Shown here: piece after piece, positions 22,101 to 28,499 of the stretch | How the letters are laid out: every line of letters begins with the position of its first letter | Numbering within the stretch: position 1 is the stretch's first letter | Assembly (NCBI GenBank): GCA_030068145.1 | Contig: JAPJBO010001000.1 | Location: 1 to 64,000 of the forward strand | DNA: 64,000 nt | Direction of reading: 5' to 3' | Source of the DNA: Diplonema papillatum | Lineage: Eukaryota; Euglenozoa; Diplonemea; Diplonemida; Diplonemidae | Made by a program: the position numbers and the translations under genes | The notes under the pieces: generated by a model | Seen by the model: only the letters and a program-made list of their open reading frames with translations | Databases searched by the model: none | What the model was told of the DNA's origin: nothing

Positions 22101-24571
22101 CTAATGATATACCGTCCCGCTCTTAATGTATAGGCTCTTTATTCGCGCGCTCTTAATTAACGGGGGTTTTAATTTATGAATAACTATTTTTTCATCGGCC
22201 CGAAGATTTTGGACTGAAATTAATTAATTTCGTCCCAACATTTTGAAACTGAGGTACTGCAGACGATACAGTACACGGTACGGTAGGTACAGACAGAACG
22301 GTACATTGTCAGGCCGAAAACGTAAAGAAAAATGGCGAAAGACTCGCTAGCTGCAGGGCAAAAACGTTGGTGAAGAGTACGGCCGAGATAACGTTAGCGG
22401 GAAAAGGGGGGAAAGGCTTGCCAGTTCACTCGTCCTTAACCCTCTGGGCTTCAGGCTCGCCTTCAGCACACGCTTCGAGGGTTCGTTTCTTCGCGAAGAA
22501 AGAGTTCAGTGTTGGTTGATTCTTCGGAGGGGATTTCACCTTCGACGGAGGGCGCCCTGGTCCGCGTTTGCCCGGAGGCTTTGCAGCAGGCTGCGTTGAA
22601 CGTGTCGCGGGCACTGCCGCTGGGGCCATCTCTTGGCTTGAGATTGGCAAGGTGATGTCAGAATTGCCTTCCTCCTCAACAGTCTCGACAAGATCCTTGT
22701 CCCAGTTTTTCTCCTCGTCGTAGAGGGCTTTGTACTTGTCAAACACGACAGTGATGGGGGCTCCTTTTGAGTCCACGGGTTGCTGAAGACCGAGTGCTCG
22801 GTGCACACCAGAGGCGGCCCATGAGTACACGATGGATTCACGGTTCAGGCGGTCAATATCTTGAGCAAGGCACTGGTACTTGACGTGGCGCTTGTAGGGT
22901 AATTGTCCCCATGGTGCTACCCCACCGTTTTCTCCAGGTCAGCTTCCGAATTTCATCCGCCGAAAGGACCGTTCGTTCGGCAGCCGGCTTACTCCCAAGT
23001 TCGACAAGGCTGTCGTCAAGCGCCCTTTCGTCAACAGCCCTGAAGAGCTCAGGGACGGAAGCCATGATTTTAATTTGTGGGGTCCTGTTTAGTGAATTTC
23101 TAATTTATGAATAATTATTTAATTTTGGCCGTATTCATAAATTAGAAATTCATAAATTAAGAGCGGGACAGTACTGTGAAACAGGGCCTCTTGCTCCCTC
23201 ACACAACCGCTCACGCTCTTGCTTACCCACCATCCCACCCCCGAGCTTTCCGTGTCCTGAGGCGCCATTGATGGAAATGTGGCAAACACGTAGTACAGTA
23301 AGAGTACAGAAGAAGTACGGAAGAACTACGGAAAACTGGGGGGCCGATCACACCATCATTGCATATTGGCGCTCAGGAAGATTTTTTTGTTGAAGAAAAG
23401 CCAACTCACTCGCAGTACGAGCGGCAAACGAAGTTGTTGGCACTCGCAAGTCGGCTCGAGAAGAGCAGTGGCGTGGTATTGAAAAGCGACAAGAAGGTCT
23501 TTCCGACATGGGCTTGGCTGCACGACCATGAACAGGAGCTCGTATTCGAGAACGACGACGAACTTCGAGGCGAAGACGACACCCGTCGAGCTTCCGACGT
23601 GTTGGCAGATCTTATTAATAGCTTCGCAACCGAGCGCAGCACCGGTCACTCCCAAGCAGCCGCCTTCTTGGGATGGCACCCGGGAAGGGATGATGAGGCT
23701 TCTGAGTACGGCGTTGAGTTGAAAGAAAAGTATGGCAAAGCATTCGGTTGGCTGTTTGTCGGCGGCTTCTCTGGAAGTATTCTCTGGATTGGCCTTTTCA
23801 CGTACTTCATGGTATGGTGGGCGGAGACCATCGGCAAGACTCTCGGCATATCTGAAGTGGTAATGGGCATCACGCTCCTAGCTGCGGGCACCTCCGTTCC
23901 TGATTTGATATCATCTGTAATCGTGGCGCGCGACGGTAAAGGTGATATGGCCGTCAGCTCCTCCATCGGATCTAACATATTTGACATTGGCTTCGGGCTA
24001 CCGATGCCTTGGTTCTTTTGGTCTCTAGCCCATGCTGGCGAAGCCATCTCTGTCGAAACTGACGCACCAGGAACGTCAGTTCTCCTGCTACTTGGAATGC
24101 TCATTTGCGTCATCGGCGCCATCGCCGGCTTTGGGTATGACCTTTTTTATCATCTACGTTGGTGGTGTGAAGAAAGTGTAAACTACATTCCATTTACATA
24201 AGTTTCGTCTGGTTAGGTGAGAGAGAGAGTGGTCAGTCCCACAGCTTTCCAGGGTCACCTCCCGCAACCTCGCGGTACCTAGTCCGCGCATGGAATATAC
24301 AAATCGTTGCACGTCGTTAATCCATAGGGCAGATTTTCACCTTCGCGTACTGAGTCTCCCGACTAGCGCTGAAAATGGTCAGAAAGGCCGAAGGTACTGA
24401 GTGCTGTACTCGGTCTCTCAGGTCCCCTTCAAAAAGCCACTCTTCGCATTGTGCCCACCCCACAGCTGGCGTTTAAATGCGGCGCTCGGAGGGTTGAGCT
24501 TCGCACTCTACGCTGTCTTCGTCACGATTACAATTCTTATGTCCGAAGGCACTATCGATTCCTCGTTCTAG
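9344..24571 (+). CDS. NCKX: K+-dependent Na+/Ca2+ exchanger (NCKX/SLC24-like), whole gene
   Basis: A membrane antiporter that would exchange sodium for calcium plus potassium. Proposed exons: 9344-10167, 10258-10363, 19263-19604, about 20748-21121, 23377-24134 and 24466-24571. Splice phases agree at every junction except exon 3 to 4, where either a small exon is missing or the exon 4 start is wrong. The protein has an N-terminal hydrophobic segment, a Cys-rich lumenal/extracellular region, an alpha-1 repeat ([26 protein letters not shown]), a loop, and an alpha-2 repeat ([20 protein letters not shown]), then terminal membrane segments. The GSNIFD and TSVPD signatures are typical of NCKX rather than NCX. 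Intron 2 is about 8.9 kb and intron 4 about 2.3 kb; both hold mobile elements. Confidence 0.88.
10258..10363 (+). CDS. NCKX: NCKX exon 2: second half of alpha-1
   Basis: Follows a 90-bp intron ending CTGCAG. Translates as [20 protein letters not shown] then [15 protein letters not shown], the expected continuation of the alpha-1 ion-binding repeat (GSAVFN motif). The donor is GTATGC at 10364, phase 0, which matches exon 3. Confidence 0.87.
10749..11139. mobile_element. hAT-type MITE (391 bp)
   Basis: TIRs CAGTGCTCCCGCTAAC (left) and its exact inverse (right) begin with the hAT-style CAGNG. The 8 bp outside each end are GAGGTGGA and GAGGTGGT, a 7/8 match to the 8-bp target duplication expected of hAT elements. 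The interior is non-coding, with subterminal GAGGAAT/ATTCCTC palindromes near the left end. Confidence 0.8.
11194..11616 (-). pseudogene. hAT transposase C-terminal relic
   Basis: On the minus strand, 11385-11194 reads [20 protein letters not shown] and continues as a helix. This is the hAT C-terminal dimerisation signature (a G.ERxFS.L..KSRLR pattern). An upstream fragment at 11616-11407 is in a different frame, so the gene is broken. The full DDE-type catalytic core is not seen. The relic lies 55 bp from the hAT MITE, but nothing shows that it mobilised that copy. Confidence 0.7.
11815..11945. repeat. Palindromic CACGTG/ACAGTACTGT cluster
   Basis: CATCACGTG palindromes are followed by about ten overlapping TACAGTAC units and two copies of CTGCGGGATCTA. 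The segment is self-complementary and could extrude as a cruciform. No gene. Confidence 0.6.
12004..12345 (+). pseudogene. LINE ORF2 relic (linker between RT and RNase H)
   Basis: The frame [44 protein letters not shown] matches, in layout and several residues, the intact element's segment WIGKLCW..TVTFLELAVDFELTTGERLP. It is about 85% identical at DNA level by eye to 18443-18720. It lacks RT and RNase H and is truncated at both ends. Confidence 0.6.
12350..13130 (-). pseudogene. LINE C-terminal relic with repeated Cys/His modules and a basic tail
   Basis: Minus-strand frame from about 13060 downward (266 codons open from 13032). It carries three consecutive modules of a CX2HX4CX2C then CCRX2H type (for example [19 protein letters not shown] and [19 protein letters not shown]; the first is truncated by a stop). 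A Pro/Lys/Arg-rich tail follows. The same module ends the intact retrotransposon ORF2 and the relic at 18990-19130. Orientation is opposite to the neighbouring relic at 12004, so the locus is rearranged. Confidence 0.6.
13132..13188. mobile_element. Partial copy of the CATGCAGGGTC MITE
   Basis: The 55 bp starting CATGCAGGGTC..AACCTTGTGTC are nearly identical to the left end of the MITE at 46976-47195. The right half is missing; the sequence runs directly into the foldback element region. Confidence 0.65.
13206..14804. mobile_element. Foldback element with about 560-bp inverted arms
   Basis: The left arm (13206-13770) and right arm (14245-14804) are inverted copies, with CGATGCCAAAAGGGGGG at the outer ends. 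The arms are about 90% identical by eye, with small indels, and enclose about 475 bp. The flanks ATATGGTA and CATATGGGT suggest a target duplication of about 8 bp. Flanking sequence on both sides belongs to the 556-bp repeat unit that follows. Overlapping ORFs on each strand mirror each other and are not genes. A related end (GCCAAAAGG..GGGTTTGGGC) lies at about 28518-28550. Confidence 0.8.
14814..15897 (+). repeat. Tandem duplication of a 556-bp unit
   Basis: 14814-15365 and 15370-15897 are near-identical and in direct orientation. Each contains a GGTGCTCGGACC..GTCCGAGC hairpin, an A run, a CAGTACACAGCACCGG segment and ends at TTTTTATATATAA. Copy 1 keeps the uninterrupted junction TATATAAGGCCCTG; copy 2 is split at that TA by the element at 15898. 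No coding signal. Confidence 0.85.
15898..16906 (+). mobile_element. TA-inserting element with ATGTAAATTATAT ends (1,009 bp)
   Basis: The left end AACCCCCCTCTCGCATAT and right end ATATGCAGGGGGGGGTT are inverted. TA flanks both ends (15896-15897, 16907-16908). The empty site is present at 15342 in the neighbouring tandem copy (ATATATAAGGCCCTG), which fixes the boundaries and the TA duplication. Both subterminal regions carry several ATGTAAATTATAT units in either orientation. TA duplication is typical of Tc1/mariner-like elements. Its one plausible gene is listed separately. Confidence 0.85.
16081..16541 (+). CDS. Small acidic protein inside the TA element
   Basis: A likely start is ATG at 16081 (or 16093); the frame is open from 15927 but the upstream part is the AT-rich end repeat. 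It would encode about 150 residues: a short helix, a strongly acidic Ser/Gly/Asp segment ([24 protein letters not shown]), a Lys/Glu helix ([15 protein letters not shown]), then a basic Pro-rich part and [11 protein letters not shown]. The last piece looks like a degenerate PCNA-interacting (PIP) motif, I and F at the right spacing but no leading Q. It is not recognisable as a transposase. It could be a captured host fragment or an accessory protein. Confidence 0.5.
17240..17365 (+). pseudogene. Possible reverse-transcriptase relic (Penelope-like)
   Basis: One frame reads [19 protein letters not shown]. It resembles the D-x-VI-x-PADKG segment near the start of Penelope-type reverse transcriptases. 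Only this short match is visible and the surrounding frame is broken, so the call is tentative. Confidence 0.25.
17369..17980. mobile_element. TIR element family A, copy 2
   Basis: Second copy of the 1568-2270 element, with the same AAATTCTGAAAA left end and inverted right end, a shorter interior (17815-17870 differs) and the same CCCACGCGCAGCGTGGG hairpin. Non-coding. Confidence 0.65.
18220..19130 (+). pseudogene. LINE ORF2 3' relic (post-RT zinc region to C-terminal Cys/His module)
   Basis: Frames change, but the order matches the intact element. [24 protein letters not shown] corresponds to HLWWMCEAWKDVR..RTTWPTCLSMCG. The [19 protein letters not shown] linker follows, then the C-terminal module [19 protein letters not shown] at about 19020-19110. 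The RNase H domain seems deleted between the last two. Broken by frameshifts and stops. Confidence 0.65.
19263..19604 (+). CDS. NCKX: NCKX exon 3
   Basis: Acceptor CCCGCAG at 19262, phase 0. Translates as [16 protein letters not shown] and two hydrophobic helices ([23 protein letters not shown]), as expected after the NCKX alpha-1 repeat. It then enters the charged cytosolic loop ([19 protein letters not shown]). Donor CAG|GTGTGT at 19605. Confidence 0.85.
19605..20747 (+). other. NCKX intron 3
   Basis: About 1.1 kb with no recognisable element. An additional small exon may be hidden here, because exon 3 ends in phase 0 while the best exon 4 acceptor needs one carried base. I could not find a convincing one. 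Confidence 0.4.
20748..21121 (+). CDS. NCKX: NCKX exon 4: end of loop and first helix of the second half
   Basis: The acceptor TTTCTCTCAG at 20747 is the best-looking one; phase-0 alternatives are 20867 and 20891. The loop is acidic ([15 protein letters not shown]). The conserved part is [20 protein letters not shown] then [15 protein letters not shown], matching the FP..F.LWLT.P segment of NCKX proteins. Donor ATG|GTATGC, phase 0. Confidence 0.8.
21160..21350 (+). repeat. ATATAGGCGAAATATAGGCTAA repeats
   Basis: Five or six AT-rich units of the AAATATAGGC type in direct orientation at 21265-21345, with inverted GCCTATAT versions at 21212-21240, so the segment can form a hairpin around about 21255. 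Confidence 0.6.
21715..22075 (+). repeat. Degenerate copy of the TYW1 5' flank
   Basis: Matches 53530-53935 in order and orientation: AACGTCCTGCC.ACTC.TTACCGG near the start, CTCGGAAAAGTTT, then GGATCTTTTCCGCACGTTCC, ending at AACATCGGAAGCCATGG against AGCATCGGATGACATG. The middle is more divergent. It is either a segmental duplication of a promoter or a shared mobile repeat. Confidence 0.6.
22112..23171 (-). mobile_element. TA-inserting element carrying an AT-hook/PIP-box gene (1,060 bp)
   Basis: TIRs CCGTCCCGCTCTTAAT (left) and CTGTCCCGCTCTTAAT (right, inverted), flanked by TA on both sides (22110-22111, 23172-23173). The flanks together match 34846-34975 without the insertion (ACTAATGGTATGCTGTTAAACAG there), an empty site in the same window. 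Subterminal AATTTATGAAT-type repeats lie at both ends. TA duplication fits Tc1/mariner-like transposition. The only plausible gene is not a recognisable transposase. Confidence 0.85.
22429..23065 (-). pseudogene. AT-hook and PIP-box protein in the TA element (frame broken or mini-intron)
   Basis: Starts at ATG 23065 ([18 protein letters not shown]). Around 22895-22925 the frame shifts by one: either a frameshift or an about 30-bp GT..AG segment. It continues as [19 protein letters not shown] to a stop at about 22429, roughly 210 residues in all. Near the C-terminus are [11 protein letters not shown], an AT-hook-like DNA-binding core, and QPTLNSFF, a textbook PIP box (QxxLxxFF) for PCNA binding, then a Lys/Glu tail. 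I do not recognise the N-terminal half. Some pogo-type transposases, which also target TA, are known to bind PCNA, so this could be a remnant or accessory of such an element. Confidence 0.55.
23377..24134 (+). CDS. NCKX: NCKX exon 5: extra hydrophilic segment and alpha-2 repeat
   Basis: Acceptor GCTCAG at 23376, phase 0, agreeing with exon 4. The first about 115 residues are hydrophilic and have no counterpart I know of in NCKX proteins. From about 23726 it is canonical: [11 protein letters not shown], a helix, [60 protein letters not shown], then another hydrophobic helix. Donor GG|GTATGACC. Confidence 0.85.
24466..24571 (+). CDS. NCKX: NCKX exon 6: last membrane helix and stop
   Basis: Acceptor CCCCACAG. 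The split glycine codon is restored (GG+C), then [19 protein letters not shown], a terminal transmembrane helix, and TAG at 24569-24571. This matches the W+LN..LG....LY..F.. end of NCKX proteins. Confidence 0.85.
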
Positions 24572-27180
24572 GAAGTGATGCAGAAGAAAGCTGCGTACGA
24601 CAACGCACACGCGCTAATAAGGTGATGTACGGGAGGGGGAAGGAGATGTACGGGTGAATCCTCGGGGAAAAGTGAGACGTACTTTACAGGGGAATTCGCT
24701 GAGTTGAGTGTGGTCGTACCAAGGGAGGCGCCAACGCGAATTGGATTGATCTCGAAGCCGGTACGCGGTCTTCAGGTCGTAATCGTCGAGCCAGCAGCAA
24801 TTTTGTGGTTGACGATTGAAGACCTCCTGGGCACCAACACGCGTCGAAGGATCGGAGAATGTGTCTAATTCGTGGGCGTCGAGCCAGCAGCAATCGGATC
24901 GTTGGCGATTGAAAGAGCTACTAGTTGGCAGACGATCGATTGTTTGAAAAAGTGTTTTGAAAACGTAGCCCGCGCGAGCATCGACCGGGTCGGCGGCTTC
25001 AAGGCGCCAACCCGATGCCGCTAACACGGCGGAAATGATGATGGGGGCAACTTACTGTATCGGATCAGTGCTTTGAACGCTAGATCGTGCCGCCGCTAGT
25101 TCAACAGGCGTGTTAATGAGAAGGGAAGGCGCTTTTCTGCCAATTGAGGTACACGTCGCCATGATCCGTGTCCACTCGTTCCTCTAGGCATCCGTCTTCA
25201 TCTCGTTGCGCTCACCAAACGAGCAGCGATCTATCAACCCTCTGAAAGCGAGCCGGTCGACGCCCTTTGGTTCCGCGTTGGGACACCGTGTACCAGAAAA
25301 CTTTAACTCTAGAAAACGAAGGTTGAGAAACCGAAGGTTGAGCAACCGGATGTGCCATCGGTTGTAGCACTACTTACGAGTCTCACCGCCGACAGGAACA
25401 CCAGAGTGTTAGCGGCATCGGGTCAGCCCATAAGTACAAATGGCCGTATCGCCAATTCAAAAGAAAAACGTGAAAACGCCGCGGAGTGTGTGCGGGAGTG
25501 AGTCTTTTGTAGGGCCCCGCAGGGCTTTGTGCGGATTCACGTTTCCATGGGCTTCAAGGTGGCACGGATTATTTTGTCACAGCGCGTCCCAGTGCCTGAT
25601 GGATCGTTCATTTGGACTGACGACGCTTCGCTACCAGGTGAGCAGGCGCCGAAATCCGGAACTTCTGCCCGGGAATACAAGTGGCAGGCCAACACGCCGA
25701 ACTCAGTGACCTCGACATTGTTGGTAGGGGGCATAGGCGATAGCAGCTGCACCATACTCGTGGGTGTGTACACCACACCATCATCCACTAGCAGCTAGTG
25801 TGGTATCGTGGTATGCTGTGGTATCCACAGCACCTACGTATCCATCCACCTGCTAGGTATCAGGGATGCTGAGTAGGTATCAGCTCTGCAAATCAACAGC
25901 CAGCCTTCAAACCACCATACCAACGTCGGTATTTTGATAACATGGGGCCGTGGAGGCTGTATAAAACTCTGAAAGACACTGGCAAAGAAAGGGTCCGACG
26001 AAAAAGACGTAGTAGACAGCATGTTTTTGGTGATCGCCTTTCCTTACCCGAAAAGAAAAAGCAGGGCAAAAATAGTTGGAAACTCGATCGACTGGCACGC
26101 ACAAACAGAGCGACGTGCCTGCGTTTTTTATTTTATATTACATTATACAGTGTTCGCTTTAAGACCGGTGGGCCCAGTCATTTTTCAAAACTGCCTCTGG
26201 GCAGTTTTTTGTTTCGAAGCATGTCAGGCGTGTGGCTTTTTTTACTAGTGTTCGTCTTCCAGGGGTTTCAGCGCAGGCAGCCGCGTACACAATGGAGCTT
26301 ACCTGCAGCCTGGATACGGCCGAGGCGCGAGCCCCCTCCCCAGTCGCCGAGTCAGCTTCGTCAGAATGGCGTAAGGAAAGAGTTCTAGGCATGACCCATC
26401 AGGGTTAACTGGACCAAGGTTCGTGCAAAATGCCGTCGATAGCTATTCGGTTATCCTTCGGCTGGCTGAGGCATTTGTGCTGTATCTGTTGTGGCTGGGT
26501 TGCTTCTGACTGCGTGCAGGATCCTTCCCCGAACAAAAAGATTTGCTCCAGTCGTTAGCTATCATTATAATTATATATTATGATAGCTGCTGGCTTTCCT
26601 TCTGGACATCGCGACATTTCTGGACAATTTCACCCGCCGCTGTGCCGCGCCCTCGTGCGAGGTCGACACTCCAACTGTATGTCGTGCGTGAACTTGGCAT
26701 TGAGTTCATCGAGCTCGGCTGAGCTGAAGGCTCGCACCGTCCACGCAACTTGTGGAGGCTACTGGGCGTGGTCCATGCCAACCAAGTGGCCTGCTTCAGT
26801 ATTTTCGGCGGTTTTCCTTCCCCTGGTCAGGGCGGTTCACTCCCCATGTTGAGTTCTTGTTCAGGTTTTCACTGGTTTTCTTGGTCAAGCACCAGCTGGC
26901 ACAGCCCTTTCTATGCATCAAAACATCAAAGTGACCCAGGAAAAAGGTGTATTTGGGTCGAAAGTGACCAGCAGTGTTGTCGTCCCAGGGCAGCCTACCT
27001 GCCTTCCTCCTGGTGTCACAGTGGTGTACCCAATCACTGCACATGCGCCCTAATTACCGTCCGGAGCCGAAACCCAGCGACGACACTGAGCCGGCTAACA
27101 TGCTGCAGATCCAGCTGGCACAACGGCCAGTACTAACGTGTGATGAAATGGACAACGACCAGCCGCATGACTGGTCAGCC
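24572..27180. other. Intergenic stretch without confident genes
   Basis: A 75-bp segment containing GTCGAGCCAGCAGCAAT is duplicated in tandem (about 24785-24900), giving a repetitive minus-strand ORF. 25529-25798 (+) is an unrecognised 89-codon frame. 26021-26130 resembles 59075-59185 (shared GGCACGCACAAACA..CGCCTGTTTTTT-like end), so it is probably a dispersed repeat. No domain is seen in any ORF. Confidence 0.35.
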
Positions 27181-27656
27181 GGTCTTTTTTTGCCCCAAAA
27201 ATGACCGGGCATAAATGACCGATCAGTTTTCAGCGATGGATTTTTTTAGTCATAAATGACCGGCTTTTTTCTTAGCGCGAGCACTGATTACATACTGGTA
27301 CCCCGAAAACCGAAGTAGCGAAGTACGCAAGAACTCCGCACAAACTACAAGTGTTACGGACCTTTGGCTCACGCAGTACACTTATAAAGTGTAGCCTCGC
27401 CGTTTCACAAACCCCACACGAACTAGGTAGGAGCTACGCAGGAACTACGCAAGATCGACTTATACGCAGGAACTACGCAAGCCCCCAGCCCGGACGGACC
27501 AACAAGACGCAGGACCAGGCGACCAAAAGAAGGAGGGGGACGCGACCCAGAGACCCGGGCTAAGTAGCTTGGAACTAGTGTGATGGACCTTTCTTCGGAG
27601 GGGCTCACGCACTCAAAGATCGACTTATACGCAGGAACTACGCAGTACGGGGGTTT

Positions 27657-28160
27657 TGGGGGTACCACATACATGTGTTCCACTCTTCACTCCGCATATC
27701 CCCCCGCTGAAGCAACCAGCGCAAGCCTTTCCAGGCTCGCCAGATATTTGTTTCACCATTTTTCTCTCCAATCTAAGAATTTCCTGCAGCCTGTGGTCAA
27801 CACGAAACGGGGGGGTTTCTAGGGTGGGTCGTACCGTCAGTGTGTCTGAATGTAGTTACACAGGCGGCTACACAGGCGGCACATCTCACTCGAAGATGTG
27901 GCAAGCTCTCTGTGCAATGTGCTTGGCCTGACTAGCTGTTCCAAACTCCTGGTGCTAGCACCCGTCATCGTCCAGTTTCCACGGGGAATAGGAAGGCGAT
28001 CGGAATTTTTGGGGGTACCCCATACATTTGTTCCACTCTTCACTCCGCATATCCCCCCGCTGAAGCAACCAGCGCAAGCCTTTCCAGGCTCGCCAGATAT
28101 TTGTTTCACCATTTTTCTCTCCAAGTAAAAGCCAATCTAAGAATTGCCTGCAGCCTCTGG
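27657..28160 (+). repeat. Direct repeat pair (about 140 bp)
   Basis: 27657-27793 and 28013-28160 share CACTCTTCACTCCGCATATC and the following about 100 bp almost exactly; the second copy has a short insertion (AAGTAAAAGCC). Confidence 0.75.
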
Positions 28161-28490
28161 GTTCGGGGAGCCAAAGTTTCGTTTTGGTCAAGTGTAGTCC
28201 CGCCACGACAACTGGAGCCTCAGAGACATGGTCGCAAAATAAGGGCTATAATTGCCCAATGGCGTTGTTATGGGAGCATAAGACAAGTTGTAGCGCCTGC
28301 AGAATTCTTATCCTTTTTTATCCATGGTGCCAAGATGATTTTTGCGCTGACATGGTCAATTCCGATCGCCTTCCTATTCCCCGTGGAAACTGGACGATGG
28401 CGGGTGCTAGCACCAGGAGTTTGGAACAGCTAGTCAGGCCAAGCACATTGCACAGAGAGCTTGCCACATCTTCGAGTGAGATGTGCCGCC
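27875..28490. repeat. Inverted repeat with about 133-bp arms
   Basis: 27875-28007 and 28356-28490 are near-perfect inverse copies (GGCGGCACATCTCAC..GGCGATCGGAATT) separated by about 350 bp, which include one of the direct repeats. Possible small foldback element. Downstream, 28518-28550 carries a GCCAAAAGG..GGGGTTTGGGC end like that of the 13206 foldback element. Confidence 0.7.
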
Positions 28491-28499
28491 GAGTGTAGA

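Larger units (their letters stand above)
21122..23376 (+). other. NCKX intron 4
   Basis: 2,255 bp. It holds an ATATAGGC(GAA/TAA) tandem repeat at about 21265-21345, a degenerate copy of the TYW1 upstream region (about 21715-22075) and a complete TA-inserted element (22112-23171). Phase 0 on both sides. Confidence 0.75.
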
